Positions 10,117 to 19,220 of a DNA stretch of 64,000 bases are shown here, piece after piece. A program made the translations under genes and the position numbers. The notes below the pieces were generated by a model. That model searched no databases. It was not told the DNA's origin and was given only the letters and a program-made list of their open reading frames with translations. The stretch is from Shewanella phaeophyticola (lineage in GTDB: Bacteria; Pseudomonadota; Gammaproteobacteria; Enterobacterales; Shewanellaceae). The stretch spans positions 3,782,001 through 3,846,000 of the forward strand of contig NZ_JAODOQ010000001.1 of assembly GCF_025398315.1 (NCBI RefSeq), in the 5' to 3' direction. The stretch's first letter is position 1; the number at the start of each line of letters is the position of its first letter.

Positions 10117-10794
10117 TTATACTTCTCTAACGTTGAGGATTTTGCCAACGCTTGAGCCAACCGGTTGCGCTTTTTTTGATGCTTTAACAATTAAATTAGG
10201 CGATGTAATCGATTCCGATGGTAATGGTGCAAAATGACCATCTCCATCACCATATTTAGCGCGAAGGTTCTCCATTGTGTCAAAATCTAATGCTCTTAAA
10301 GGACATGATTCAACACAAATTGGTTTTTTCCCTTCAGCGAGCCTATCGTAGCAACCATCACACTTTGTCATGACCTTGCGTTCTATGTCGATTTGAGGCG
10401 CATCATATGGACAAGCTCTTGAACAGCTTTCACACCCAATACATAACGACTCTTCAACTAAGACTAATCCATCTTCTGAGCGTTTATGCATCGCACCTGT
10501 AGGACAAGCTTTAACACATACAGGTTCGTTACAATGGTTACAGCCTACAGAAGCATAATAAGCAAAAATGTCTTGTTCATAGCTCTCGTCTGCATTTTGG
10601 TCCCATGAACCACCGCCATATTCATACACTCGGCGCCATAACATACCAGGCATAGCTGATACACCTTGTGTGGTCACATCATCTTTGCTGCGTGTTTTGC
10701 CAACCATGCGATCTTTACAAGCGACATGACATGTTTTGCAGCCAGTACATTTACTGCTATCGAAATAAAAACCTAATTGAGTTTCTTGTGTCAT
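10117..10794 (-). CDS. dmsB: DMSO reductase iron-sulfur subunit DmsB
   Basis: This 225-residue electron-transfer subunit passes electrons to the molybdopterin subunit DmsA. Four cysteine groups for four [4Fe-4S] clusters are visible: CTGCKTCHVAC (near residue 16), CNHCNEPVCVKAC, CIGCESCSRAC and CDGC...CVESC. It lies 15 bases after the corrected end of dmsA. In Shewanella this subunit works with the extracellular or periplasmic DmsA rather than a DmsC membrane anchor, and no dmsC is present here. Confidence 0.95.
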   Translation of the reverse strand: MTQETQLGFYFDSSKCTGCKTCHVACKDRMVGKTRSKDDVTTQGVSAMPGMLWRRVYEYGGGSWDQNADESYEQDIFAYYASVGCNHCNEPVCVKACPTGAMHKRSEDGLVLVEESLCIGCESCSRACPYDAPQIDIERKVMTKCDGCYDRLAEGKKPICVESCPLRALDFDTMENLRAKYGDGDGHFAPLPSESITSPNLIVKASKKAQPVGSSVGKILNVREV

Positions 10795-10809
10795 TTTAAT
10801 TTACCCCTC

Positions 10810-13357
10810 TCAAGCCTTAACTACTTGAACACGATTAGTGTGTTGTGGATTTCCCTTTGATACCGGGGAAGGATGATATTTTGTGAGCGTGTTAATACAG
10901 CCACCCACATCAACAACATGGCCAGATGGCACCCACTTTTCCACTCGCATCAGGTTTATACCAAGCACCTTGCCCTAAAGAACACACGCCAGGAGTCACT
11001 CTTGGTGTCAGTTTTACAGGCAGTTCGATTGTTCCTCTACCGTTGTACACATGAACCATATCTCCATCAGATAGACCTCTGCTTGTAGCATCTTTTGGGT
11101 TCATCCAAACGGCATCTTCTACCGCTTCTCTTAACCATGCGACATTGTGATAGCTAGAGTGAGTCCTGCCTTTCGTGTGGTAACCGCACAACTGCAAAGG
11201 GTAGCCTGCATCAATCGTGTCTTGGTCCTGATAACCATCCCAAGTGACTACGTATTGAGGTAGTGGAGTGATTTTATCTCCTGCAGGTAAAGTCCAAGTT
11301 GCAGCCTTACGTGCAAGTGATAATGAGAAAATTTCGAATTTCCCAGAAATTGTCGGTCTAGGATTAGCTACCGGATCTTGAATAAAGGATTCAAATGCAA
11401 CGACAGATGAAGACATATATTTACGGAAAACCCCCACTTGCTGTGCTTCCTCGTAAGTGTCTGGCATATCAACATCGGCATTCATTGCCTTAGTTTGTTG
11501 ATACAGTTTTTCACACCATTGTTGCCCTGTTAGCCCTTCAGTATATTCAGCACCATTGCCCATCGCATTGGCAATACCCGCACAAATCTCATACATGGAT
11601 TGCGCTTCACCTAACGGTTTGAGTGAGGTGCTCATGAATGTTGCATAAGCCATTTGTCCAGATGCATAAGAATCGTTGGCATAATCCACCGACTCTAACC
11701 AAGTGCTATCTGGCAACAAGTAATCAGCAAATTTAGCTGAAGGAGTCATCCAGCAGTCACTGACGATAATCAGTTCACACAAACTGTCATCTTCTAAAAT
11801 TTGTGCAGTACCATTGCTGTCAGAATGTTGGTTAACAAGAGCATTACCCGCACAGTTGATAATCGCTTTAATGTTAGTACCCAAAGTAGCAGGGTTGTTA
11901 TCAACTCGTTCTTGGCTGCCACTGGCTGTAAAGCGAACACCGTCAGTGGTTCCTGTAAACTGCTCACCACGTACTACAGCATCTGACCACGTGTAAACGG
12001 GAATAGTGACATCGACTGGGTTACTACCTGTTGGCATTCCTGAAACACCAAAACTATAGCTTGATGGCATAGCACCGCTATTGACCCCTTCGCGACCAAT
12101 TTTACCCGTCATAATCGCAAGGGTATAAACGGCACGGGTGGCTTGATCACCATTAGCATGGCGACTAATTCCCGCGCCTGCTGAGATATACGGCGCATCG
12201 GCTGCCATGATGGCATCAGCTAACTGTTCAATTTTATAGACAGGAATACCGCACACACCTGCAGCCCAAGTAGGTGTTTTAGCACCATCGGACTCAAATG
12301 CACCCACACCCATAATGTAATCATGGTAGTTCTGAGTTGGGTCAATATATTGAGCATGCGAAGCAATAAACGGGTCAGCGTTTAACGTAACAGATGCTTT
12401 GGTATTAATCAGTGATGCTTCATCGTAACCAACAGCATATTTATCTAAAAATGATTTGGCATTTAGGTCAACCCAGCCACTGTTTATCATTTGGTAAATA
12501 ACCGCCTCAATCAATGCCGCATCAGTACCAGGACGAATCGCAAGCCACTCATCTTCATTACCGCGCATTGAGTCGGTGTAACGAGGCTCAATCATCCAAA
12601 CTTTAATATTTTTTGTATTATTTTCTAATGATTTGATAAAGTCATAGCCTTCACCGCTACCACTCATACGAATTTCATTTGGATTAAAGCCAAAACCGAT
12701 AAATAGGTCAGAATTAACAATTTCGCTTAATGAACTGCCACCGATACTATCCCACTGGTCACCATAAGTAGCCATACATGCTGGATACACACCCGCCCAT
12801 GAGTAATCCCAATGATGGTCTAAAAAACCACCATTTAAATTTAATAATCGGCCCCATGTTGCCGTATTAGATGAAAATCCATAATAAGCACCAGTACCGT
12901 AATGCATATAAATAGATTCTGGACCATAATTATCTTTAATCGCGGATAATTTTGAACCGATTTCTGAATAAGCTTGCTCCCAAGTAATCGGGACAAATTT
13001 TGCTTCACCACGCTTACCTACACGCTTCATTGGTGAGCGAAGTCTATCTGTGGCGTAGGTTCTTTGACGTAGTGAACGACCACGAGGACATGCTCTTGCC
13101 TGGTGATTGACACCATATTCATCCGTGGTTTCATGATCAGTTTCGATACGGCTAATCACCCCGTCTTTACTGAACACTTTAATTGGGCAGTTAGAACCAC
13201 AGTTAACTAAACATGCAGACCAGTTAAGCTGTTCAAGCGAGCTTTCTGGTACTTCTGGCTCTACCACCTTGATTTCTTTTGCACTATCTTCACATCCTGT
13301 GACAGTTGCTGCTGCACCCATAGCAGCACTCATTTTTAAGAAACTTCTGCGTTCCAT
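10810..13357 (-). CDS. dmsA: DMSO reductase molybdopterin subunit DmsA, frameshifted near the end
   Basis: This is the catalytic subunit reducing dimethyl sulfoxide to dimethyl sulfide, about 848 residues after correction. It starts with a twin-arginine motif (RRSFLK) followed by a lipobox (VTGC, Cys near 22), so it is predicted to be a Tat-exported lipoprotein. A cysteine group for an FeS cluster follows (CLVNCGSNCPIKV...CPRG). As given, the frame stops at 10910 after WYKPDASGKVG; removing one A from an AAAA run near 10950 gives SGKWVPSGHVVDVGG and continues to a stop at 10810, matching the normal C-terminus. Its neighbours DmsE and DmsF indicate extracellular DMSO respiration. Confidence 0.94.
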
Positions 13358-13400
13358 TGTGATGTCCTCTTACTAATGTAAATTTGGTTTTGGGTAACGT

Positions 13401-15392
13401 TTACAACAGGTAGCTGAAATTCAGCATGACCTGATGGGCGCTATAGTTATGATTTAACTCACCTAAAGTGATAAAGCTTGTCGTTTCATCAAGCGACATT
13501 TGTGCGTCATCAGTGTCGTAATAACGCTCATAGCGGTAAGTCAGTTTGAGTGCCATTTCGTTACTCAGGTTGTAGTTTGCGTACATGTTGACGCTGTGGT
13601 TGTAGGAGTAATAATCACCATAGGGCGTCGTACCTGTGCTGGTGATATAAGTGTCGCTGTTTGAGTTGCTAAACAAGTAGTCAGCACCAAGAGTCAGCTT
13701 GTTTTGGAGTAATCCACCGTAGTGAATACCGGTGCCGATATTGATAAATTCATCTTCAACGTCGGTATACCAGTCAGCTGTGCTATAACTTTGGCTACTC
13801 GCTTGCGCTGAATTAATCCATTGCTGACTGGCAAAGCCATATAAGCTGACATGTTTAGAAACAGTGGCATTAAGGTTAAGGTTGACGCCGTAGTCTTCTG
13901 ACTCGGTTAAGCCTATAACGGTGTCGTCGTAATCATCTTTGGCGTAGTGTGCACTGATGTCGACGCCTAACCAGTTGAGCGGGGTGTGGTTAATACTTAA
14001 CTCAACATTATTACGGGTTCTGTTGGCCAGGTAGTATTTGCGCATTAAGGCGTTTTCTTCTGACGAGGTTAGCTCATCAGTTTGGTACGTTGAGCCATCA
14101 CGGTTGCTGTGCTCTGCTTTAATATCAATAATAACGTTGTCTATAGCGCGAATAGACAATTTGCCCCATAGCGTATCGTCATGGGTTTCTTCACGGACAC
14201 TGTAGCTTCTGTCTATTTCTTCACGGTCGTAACCCGCTTGTAGGCGATAACCCTGGCTTATGCGGTATTTGGCGTTGAGCTTATACGTTGCACGCTCAAT
14301 GTCAGTAGCAATGTTTTCTTTAAAGGTGTCGTTTAAGTCATTAAAGGTGTATTGCTGAAATTCAAATACTGAGCTGTTGTTTTCGCGGTTGCTGTAGTCG
14401 TAGCTACCACCCACACGTAAACGATTACTCAACATTGATGACACTTTTAAGGTGGCATCTGTGGTATCAACTTCGCCATCCCAATTTTGTATGGGGTTGC
14501 CGTTCATTGAGATTAAGTCGTCATCTTGTATCATCCGGCCGACTATAAAACGGCCAGACATCACGGTGCTGTCTAATTGGTATTGACCCGAGAGTGAGAC
14601 TTGATGCGCTTCATTGTCTGGTGCTGCGGCATAGACATCGTCTAAATAAGTGAAGCTTAAATCCTGGCTGTTATTGTCGTACTGGCTTACAAAATAACTG
14701 AGTTCGGTAAGCCAATTAGCCCCATTTACTATCGCGCCTGCGGTAAATGAATCGGTGGTTGAGTCAACCACTAAGCCAATGTTAACAGGGCTTGGGTTCA
14801 TCACGCTGCTACTGGTGTAACCTGACTTATCTTCGGTGTCAAACTGCACATAACCTTGATACATGTCGTGTTGCACTTCAGCTTGCAAGGCCATTTTTTC
14901 ACGTTGCTGAGAAAGCTCAAACGCGTATGGCAAGGTGCTGCCAACAAGCGTGCCCTGGTCATAATATAAATTGCTTTGCGCATCACCCGATTGATATGTG
15001 GTGATTAACTGATAGCCGGCGTCGATGTTAAATAATCCCGGTTTACCGGCGCTCATCAAAGCAAAGCTGTTTTCGTAGCCTAATTGGTGAGTTTGAAACT
15101 TAGCTTGGTAGCCATCAGCATTTTGGTATTGCACGTCAGCATTGGCCGTGGCAACAAAGCCATCCTGGTCAGTACCGAATGCATTGGCCGCATGCACATC
15201 ATCACTTTCAATGTAGCCTGCTGCCACACTCACGTTACCGCGATAGCCTGAGTTCACTTCACAGCGCTTACATTGATAGTTTTGCTGGTCAACCTGAGTG
15301 ATATTGGCCTGACTTACGGCAAAATTCGCTGACAGTACTGGCGCAGACGCGAGCAATAATGAGGCGGTAATAATATTGAGTTTAAAATTCAT
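13401..15392 (-). CDS. dmsF: Outer-membrane beta-barrel DmsF (MtrB/PioB family)
   Basis: This outer-membrane porin would sheath the decaheme cytochrome DmsE so that electrons cross to DmsA on the cell surface. It has a signal peptide ending near SAPVLSA, a CxxC motif (CKRC) soon after it as in MtrB proteins, many alternating amphipathic strands and a terminal aromatic-rich strand (VMLNFSYLL). An ATG at 15407 overlaps the dmsE stop, but the ATG at 15392 has an AGGAG site at correct spacing and begins the signal peptide, so I chose it. The product is about 663 residues. Confidence 0.92.
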   Translation of the reverse strand: MNFKLNIITASLLLASAPVLSANFAVSQANITQVDQQNYQCKRCEVNSGYRGNVSVAAGYIESDDVHAANAFGTDQDGFVATANADVQYQNADGYQAKFQTHQLGYENSFALMSAGKPGLFNIDAGYQLITTYQSGDAQSNLYYDQGTLVGSTLPYAFELSQQREKMALQAEVQHDMYQGYVQFDTEDKSGYTSSSVMNPSPVNIGLVVDSTTDSFTAGAIVNGANWLTELSYFVSQYDNNSQDLSFTYLDDVYAAAPDNEAHQVSLSGQYQLDSTVMSGRFIVGRMIQDDDLISMNGNPIQNWDGEVDTTDATLKVSSMLSNRLRVGGSYDYSNRENNSSVFEFQQYTFNDLNDTFKENIATDIERATYKLNAKYRISQGYRLQAGYDREEIDRSYSVREETHDDTLWGKLSIRAIDNVIIDIKAEHSNRDGSTYQTDELTSSEENALMRKYYLANRTRNNVELSINHTPLNWLGVDISAHYAKDDYDDTVIGLTESEDYGVNLNLNATVSKHVSLYGFASQQWINSAQASSQSYSTADWYTDVEDEFINIGTGIHYGGLLQNKLTLGADYLFSNSNSDTYITSTGTTPYGDYYSYNHSVNMYANYNLSNEMALKLTYRYERYYDTDDAQMSLDETTSFITLGELNHNYSAHQVMLNFSYLL

Positions 15393-15406
15393 TGTGTGAC
15401 TCCTCA

Positions 15407-16352
15407 TTAACGCTGCAATGTGCTGCCAGCAGGGTGGTTAGAACCATGAATTTGGCTGTGGCAATTTAAACAACTTTTACCGCCACCAAAGGCGTCCACG
15501 CCTGGTTGCTGCACTACACGACTGGCATGGCCGTCATCGGCATGACATTGCTGACACAGTTGAGGTGCACGATGGGTGAGCATGCTTTCGTTTACGCTAC
15601 CGTGCGGGTTATGGCAGGTAACGCAGTTTTCGGTGACTGGCGCATGTTCCCACAGAACGGGACCACGTTTTTCGGCATGGCAGCTGTAACATGTGTCATT
15701 AATAGAAGGTTTGTTTAACGCGCTTTCGGTCATTGACCCATGTGGTGAATGACAATCGATACAGGTCATTTTGATCCCATTTCATTGGGTGACTAGAGCG
15801 TTTGTTCATGTCTGCTTTTTCACGTGTATGACAGTTGGTGCAGGTGTCGTTGACGGTGAGTTTTTCAAGTGCAGGGTCGGTTGCGGCATGGACAACATGA
15901 CAATCGGCGCAGGCAATGTCTTCAAGGTTGTGAGTGCTGTTATGCCACGCCATTTGCTTGGCATCATTGTGACACCCCTGGCAGACTGTATTTTGAGTTT
16001 GCGTAGACAGTTTGCTGTTTTGGCCAAACTGGATCATTGGCTCTTTACCACCGCGGTTGTGATTACCTAATGATTCATGACATGCTTCGCATTGTAGGCC
16101 TGCCATAGGAGATGCTGAGTTGGTGACATTGCCATGAACACCTTTAAAAATGTCCATTACTTTGTCATTTTTTTTATGACACATTAAGCAGCTATCAGCA
16201 CCTTTAGGTGAATAGTTACCCTCTGCAAATTTTTCAATGAGTGTTGTTTCTAGTTGCTCTGCAGTTAAATCGTCCCATGGTAATGCATGAGCACTTTGCA
16301 TTACGAATAACACACATCCAAATAATATGAATAATTGATACAGAGATCTCAT
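15407..16352 (-). CDS. dmsE: Periplasmic decaheme c-type cytochrome DmsE (MtrA family), frameshifted
   Basis: This decaheme cytochrome carries electrons from the periplasm through the DmsF barrel. A signal peptide ends near AHA. Five CxxCH motifs lie in the first frame (CLMCH, CEACH, CQGCH, CADCH, CTNCH) and five in the second (CIDCH, CYSCH, CVTCH, CQQCH, CLNCH), ten in all as expected. Removing one A from the AAAA run near 15767-15771 joins them as MKWDQMTCIDCH, giving 314 residues. It is the first gene of the dms operon. Confidence 0.93.
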
Positions 16353-16598
16353 TTTAAATATCTCCTTAAAACGATGTAATTAGCGTTCATGTCATTACCT
16401 GTAAGGAATAGCTTAATTAATATTAATGCATGCATTATTGATAAAAACTAATCGAAATTTTATACATATGAATATTAGATTTAATTAATGAGGGTGTTAA
16501 TTACGCATACCTAATTACCCTTCCCTCAATCTAGAAATAATTAAAACAAAACTTCTTTACAAAAACTTACATACGCATATAAACAATGACAAATAACA

Positions 16599-16614
16599 TG
16601 TGATTAACTTAACA
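16599..16614. promoter_or_regulatory. CRP-like site (TGTGA-N6-TAACA)
   Basis: This matches the CRP half-sites at nine of ten positions (right arm TAACA instead of TCACA). It lies about 250 bp upstream of dmsE and 180 bp upstream of the divergent regulator. Confidence 0.4.
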
Positions 16615-16647
16615 AATATATAAACTAAGAGAATCACAACAAAGGTT

Positions 16648-16663
16648 AGTGACAAAAATCACA
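16648..16663. promoter_or_regulatory. CRP-like site (AGTGA-N6-TCACA)
   Basis: This matches TGTGA-N6-TCACA at nine of ten arm positions. CRP is the main activator of anaerobic respiration genes, including DMSO reductase, in Shewanella oneidensis. Whether it serves dmsE or the divergent regulator is undecided. Confidence 0.55.
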
Positions 16664-16794
16664 GATACAATAAAAGCGTGATCGTCACCACACATAAACA
16701 AAGCGTAATGCAATGAGACTTGTTAAAGTTAAATAAGGTTTCTAAAGTGAATGACTGTTCAGTTATTTACAAAAAGCTATCAAGGCGAATTCAT

Positions 16795-17586
16795 ATGGCA
16801 TTAGTTATGTCTTTAAACTCTGACATGAAGAGTAAATCAACAATATTTCTTCCCGATATAGTGAAACCTGAGATTATGAGCTTTATTAAAGATCACGGTC
16901 ACAGTATCTCCTTAAAAAAGGGGGAGTTAATCCCCAAAAGTATCTTACTTAACAATTTCATATATTTAAAATCAGGACTTTTGTTCTATATAAAGAGAAC
17001 AAACAATTACACCAAACCTAAATTCGTTAATGTGATAACGCCTAATAGATTGACTGATTATCATTTGTTATTAGAAAATAACTGTACATGTTGTAAGAGT
17101 ATAAAAGTGGCAAGAGATAGCGAACTCATAATTGTAGATAAATCATTGATAAAAAACCTTATAAAAGATGATATCGAACTATTTACTCAATTTATGTTTG
17201 ATGCCAATTATTTTACAGAAAGGCAAACGGCACTGGCTATTTTTTTGCTGACATCATCTCCAGAAGATAAGTTGATAAAGTTTTTATTTGATATGCTTGT
17301 CGTTTATAACACTGAATTTTCATCACTTTGGCTGACAATTAACATCAAGCTTACTCGAGAAGAAATAGCGGATATTCTTCACATTAGTGTCATCAAATTA
17401 GATTTAATGATGGGAAGCTTAAAAAAACAAGGCTTGGTCACAAAAGAAAATGGACTCCTCTGCGTAAACACAGCTCTATTTAACGAATTATCCCCATGCC
17501 CTTTAGGCAGAGAGGATGCTCAAGGCTGCAAATCTAACAACATGTTGAAATTTAAGGTAAAAAACATGATTGAAATTAACAATTGA
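16795..17586 (+). CDS. Crp/Fnr-like transcriptional regulator, divergent from dms
   Basis: This protein of about 263 residues has an N-terminal cupin-like sensor half (HSISLKKGELIP...YLKSGLLFYIKR) and a C-terminal helix-turn-helix (LTREEIADILHISVIKLDLM followed by LKKQGLV) typical of the Crp/Fnr superfamily. It lacks the FNR N-terminal cysteine cluster; a CTCC group sits mid-domain (near residue 100) and further Cys lie near the C-terminus. A TTG frame begins at 16720, but the ATG at 16795 has an AAGG site nine bases upstream and starts the folded region. It is Lys-rich and more AT-rich than its neighbours. Control of dms is inferred from position only. Confidence 0.7.
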   Translation: MALVMSLNSDMKSKSTIFLPDIVKPEIMSFIKDHGHSISLKKGELIPKSILLNNFIYLKSGLLFYIKRTNNYTKPKFVNVITPNRLTDYHLLLENNCTCCKSIKVARDSELIIVDKSLIKNLIKDDIELFTQFMFDANYFTERQTALAIFLLTSSPEDKLIKFLFDMLVVYNTEFSSLWLTINIKLTREEIADILHISVIKLDLMMGSLKKQGLVTKENGLLCVNTALFNELSPCPLGREDAQGCKSNNMLKFKVKNMIEINN

Positions 17587-17837
17587 CAGTTTAATCTAAA
17601 GAGATAATAAATAAAAATTATAACTCTTTACTGAAAACTGACTACCTTTCATAAGTTTTTTCTTTATAAGAATATTTGCAATATAAATATTTATACAAAT
17701 TCCCTTAGTGGGAAATACATCAATAAAAATTCTATAATTGCAATTTACTCACATTGTATAAATACACAATATTAATATCTATATAATTCTGATGAGTTAA
17801 TTATTTTTAAATAATTAATGTTAAAACATATCTAAAC

Positions 17838-19217
17838 TTAATGCCCTTTTAAACGTCGGCTCAGGGCGCTTTGGCTGATCCCCAATATTTGCGCTGCCGC
17901 GGTTTGGTTGTTTGCGGTGCGACTCATGGCCTCATCGACTAATGCCTGGTTCATTTGGGCAATTGTCGGCAGTTGCTTGGGGAAAATTATCGTATTAAGT
18001 GGAGTATCATTCATTGATTTATGTTCATTAATCGCTTCCATAAAAGGGCTGGTATTGAGGGCAATACCATCACTTCTGCTTACTGCATCAAACACCATGC
18101 CTTTGAGTTCGTGTAGATTGCCAGGAAAGTCATAATTGGCCAACTGCGTGGCTAAATCTGCAGGTTGAATGGGGGCGGGTAAATTCATTTCTGTTGCAGC
18201 TAAGGCAATGAAATGATTAATCAACATTGAGATATCTAAGCGCCGTTCAACTAATGGCGGTAATTTAATTTTATGGACGCGCAGACGATATAAGAGATCA
18301 CTTCTAAACTTACCCGCTTGGTGAAGTTTAAGTAAATCATCCTGAGTGGATACCACAAATTTACATTTTACTGGGTAAGCGGTATCGCTGCCTAAAGGAT
18401 AGTATTGTTTGGTTTCTAATAAGGTAAGCAGCTTAATCTGAGCATCGAGCGGTAACGCACCAATTTCATTAAGATAAAGCACGCCACTGCCGACTTGATG
18501 CAGTAACCCTGCAACAGCTTCTAGCTCGCCATTATTATGATGATAAAGCTTGCCACACATTTTTTGTTCAAAGTATTCACTGCTAATCCCAGCAAGATTA
18601 ATACTCAATAGCGGTTCATTTGGGCTATAGAGTGCATGACATGATTTGGCAAACTCACTTTTACCTGTTCCGCTAGCACCATAAATTAACAGTGGTTCAG
18701 GGCTGGCAGACACGGCTTCAAGGTAGCGAAATTGATCTAATAATATCGGCTCACAGGTCAAAATATTATTAAATGCTTGCGGGTTTTCTAGGGTGCGGCT
18801 TAAAAACTTCTCTTTAATATATAAATAGTTACGCTCAAGCCCAACGACCTCAAGTGCACGGCGAACTGTACGCGCAAGGTCGTCAACATCATCGGTTTTA
18901 ATAAAGTAGTCGTAGGCGCCATTTTTAATGCAACGTACCGCGGTGTCGACTTCATTCACGCCGGTGACAATAATGACCCGAGTATTGGGAAAATCACTGC
19001 GAACCATGGCTAAAATGTCTTCGCCGGAATGAAATGGCATCGTTAAATCAACCAACACGAGGGCGTAGTCGCCCACTTGTAATCGATTTTGCACTTGGCG
19101 GCTATCAATACAAGTGTCAATTTCAGCCTCTGGCACCAACCTGTTAAGGGTTATTGCTAAAGTGCGTAACCAGGCAGCTTCATCGTCGACTAACAAAATA
19201 TTTCGGGCTAGTTTCAT
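17838..19217 (-). CDS. AAA+ response regulator lacking the GAFTGA loop
   Basis: This 459-residue NtrC-like regulator pairs with the kinase just upstream (3-base gap). The receiver has Asp11/12, phosphoacceptor Asp57 (VLVDLTMP) and Lys107. The AAA+ domain has a Walker A GASGTGKS at 180-187, but the sigma54-contact loop GAFTGA is absent (the aligned stretch reads about HHNNGE near 226-231) and the Walker B segment reads VLYLNEIG, with Asn where Asp is usual. A Fis-type helix-turn-helix ends the protein (AAAQILGISQSALSRRL). By analogy with HupR and TyrR-type proteins it may act without sigma54, which is inference. It probably controls the divergent fccA. Confidence 0.88.
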   Translation of the reverse strand: MKLARNILLVDDEAAWLRTLAITLNRLVPEAEIDTCIDSRQVQNRLQVGDYALVLVDLTMPFHSGEDILAMVRSDFPNTRVIIVTGVNEVDTAVRCIKNGAYDYFIKTDDVDDLARTVRRALEVVGLERNYLYIKEKFLSRTLENPQAFNNILTCEPILLDQFRYLEAVSASPEPLLIYGASGTGKSEFAKSCHALYSPNEPLLSINLAGISSEYFEQKMCGKLYHHNNGELEAVAGLLHQVGSGVLYLNEIGALPLDAQIKLLTLLETKQYYPLGSDTAYPVKCKFVVSTQDDLLKLHQAGKFRSDLLYRLRVHKIKLPPLVERRLDISMLINHFIALAATEMNLPAPIQPADLATQLANYDFPGNLHELKGMVFDAVSRSDGIALNTSPFMEAINEHKSMNDTPLNTIIFPKQLPTIAQMNQALVDEAMSRTANNQTAAAQILGISQSALSRRLKGH

Positions 19218-19220
19218 TGC

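Larger units (their letters stand above)
16353..16794. other. Divergent intergenic region of dms operon and Crp/Fnr-like gene
   Basis: This AT-rich stretch holds the start regions of both divergent transcripts. Two CRP-like palindromes are visible (listed separately). No small gene was found. Confidence 0.7.

Noticed and set aside
15506-16070. Plus-strand frames within dmsE
   Set aside because: They are antisense to ten ordered CxxCH heme motifs and have no support.
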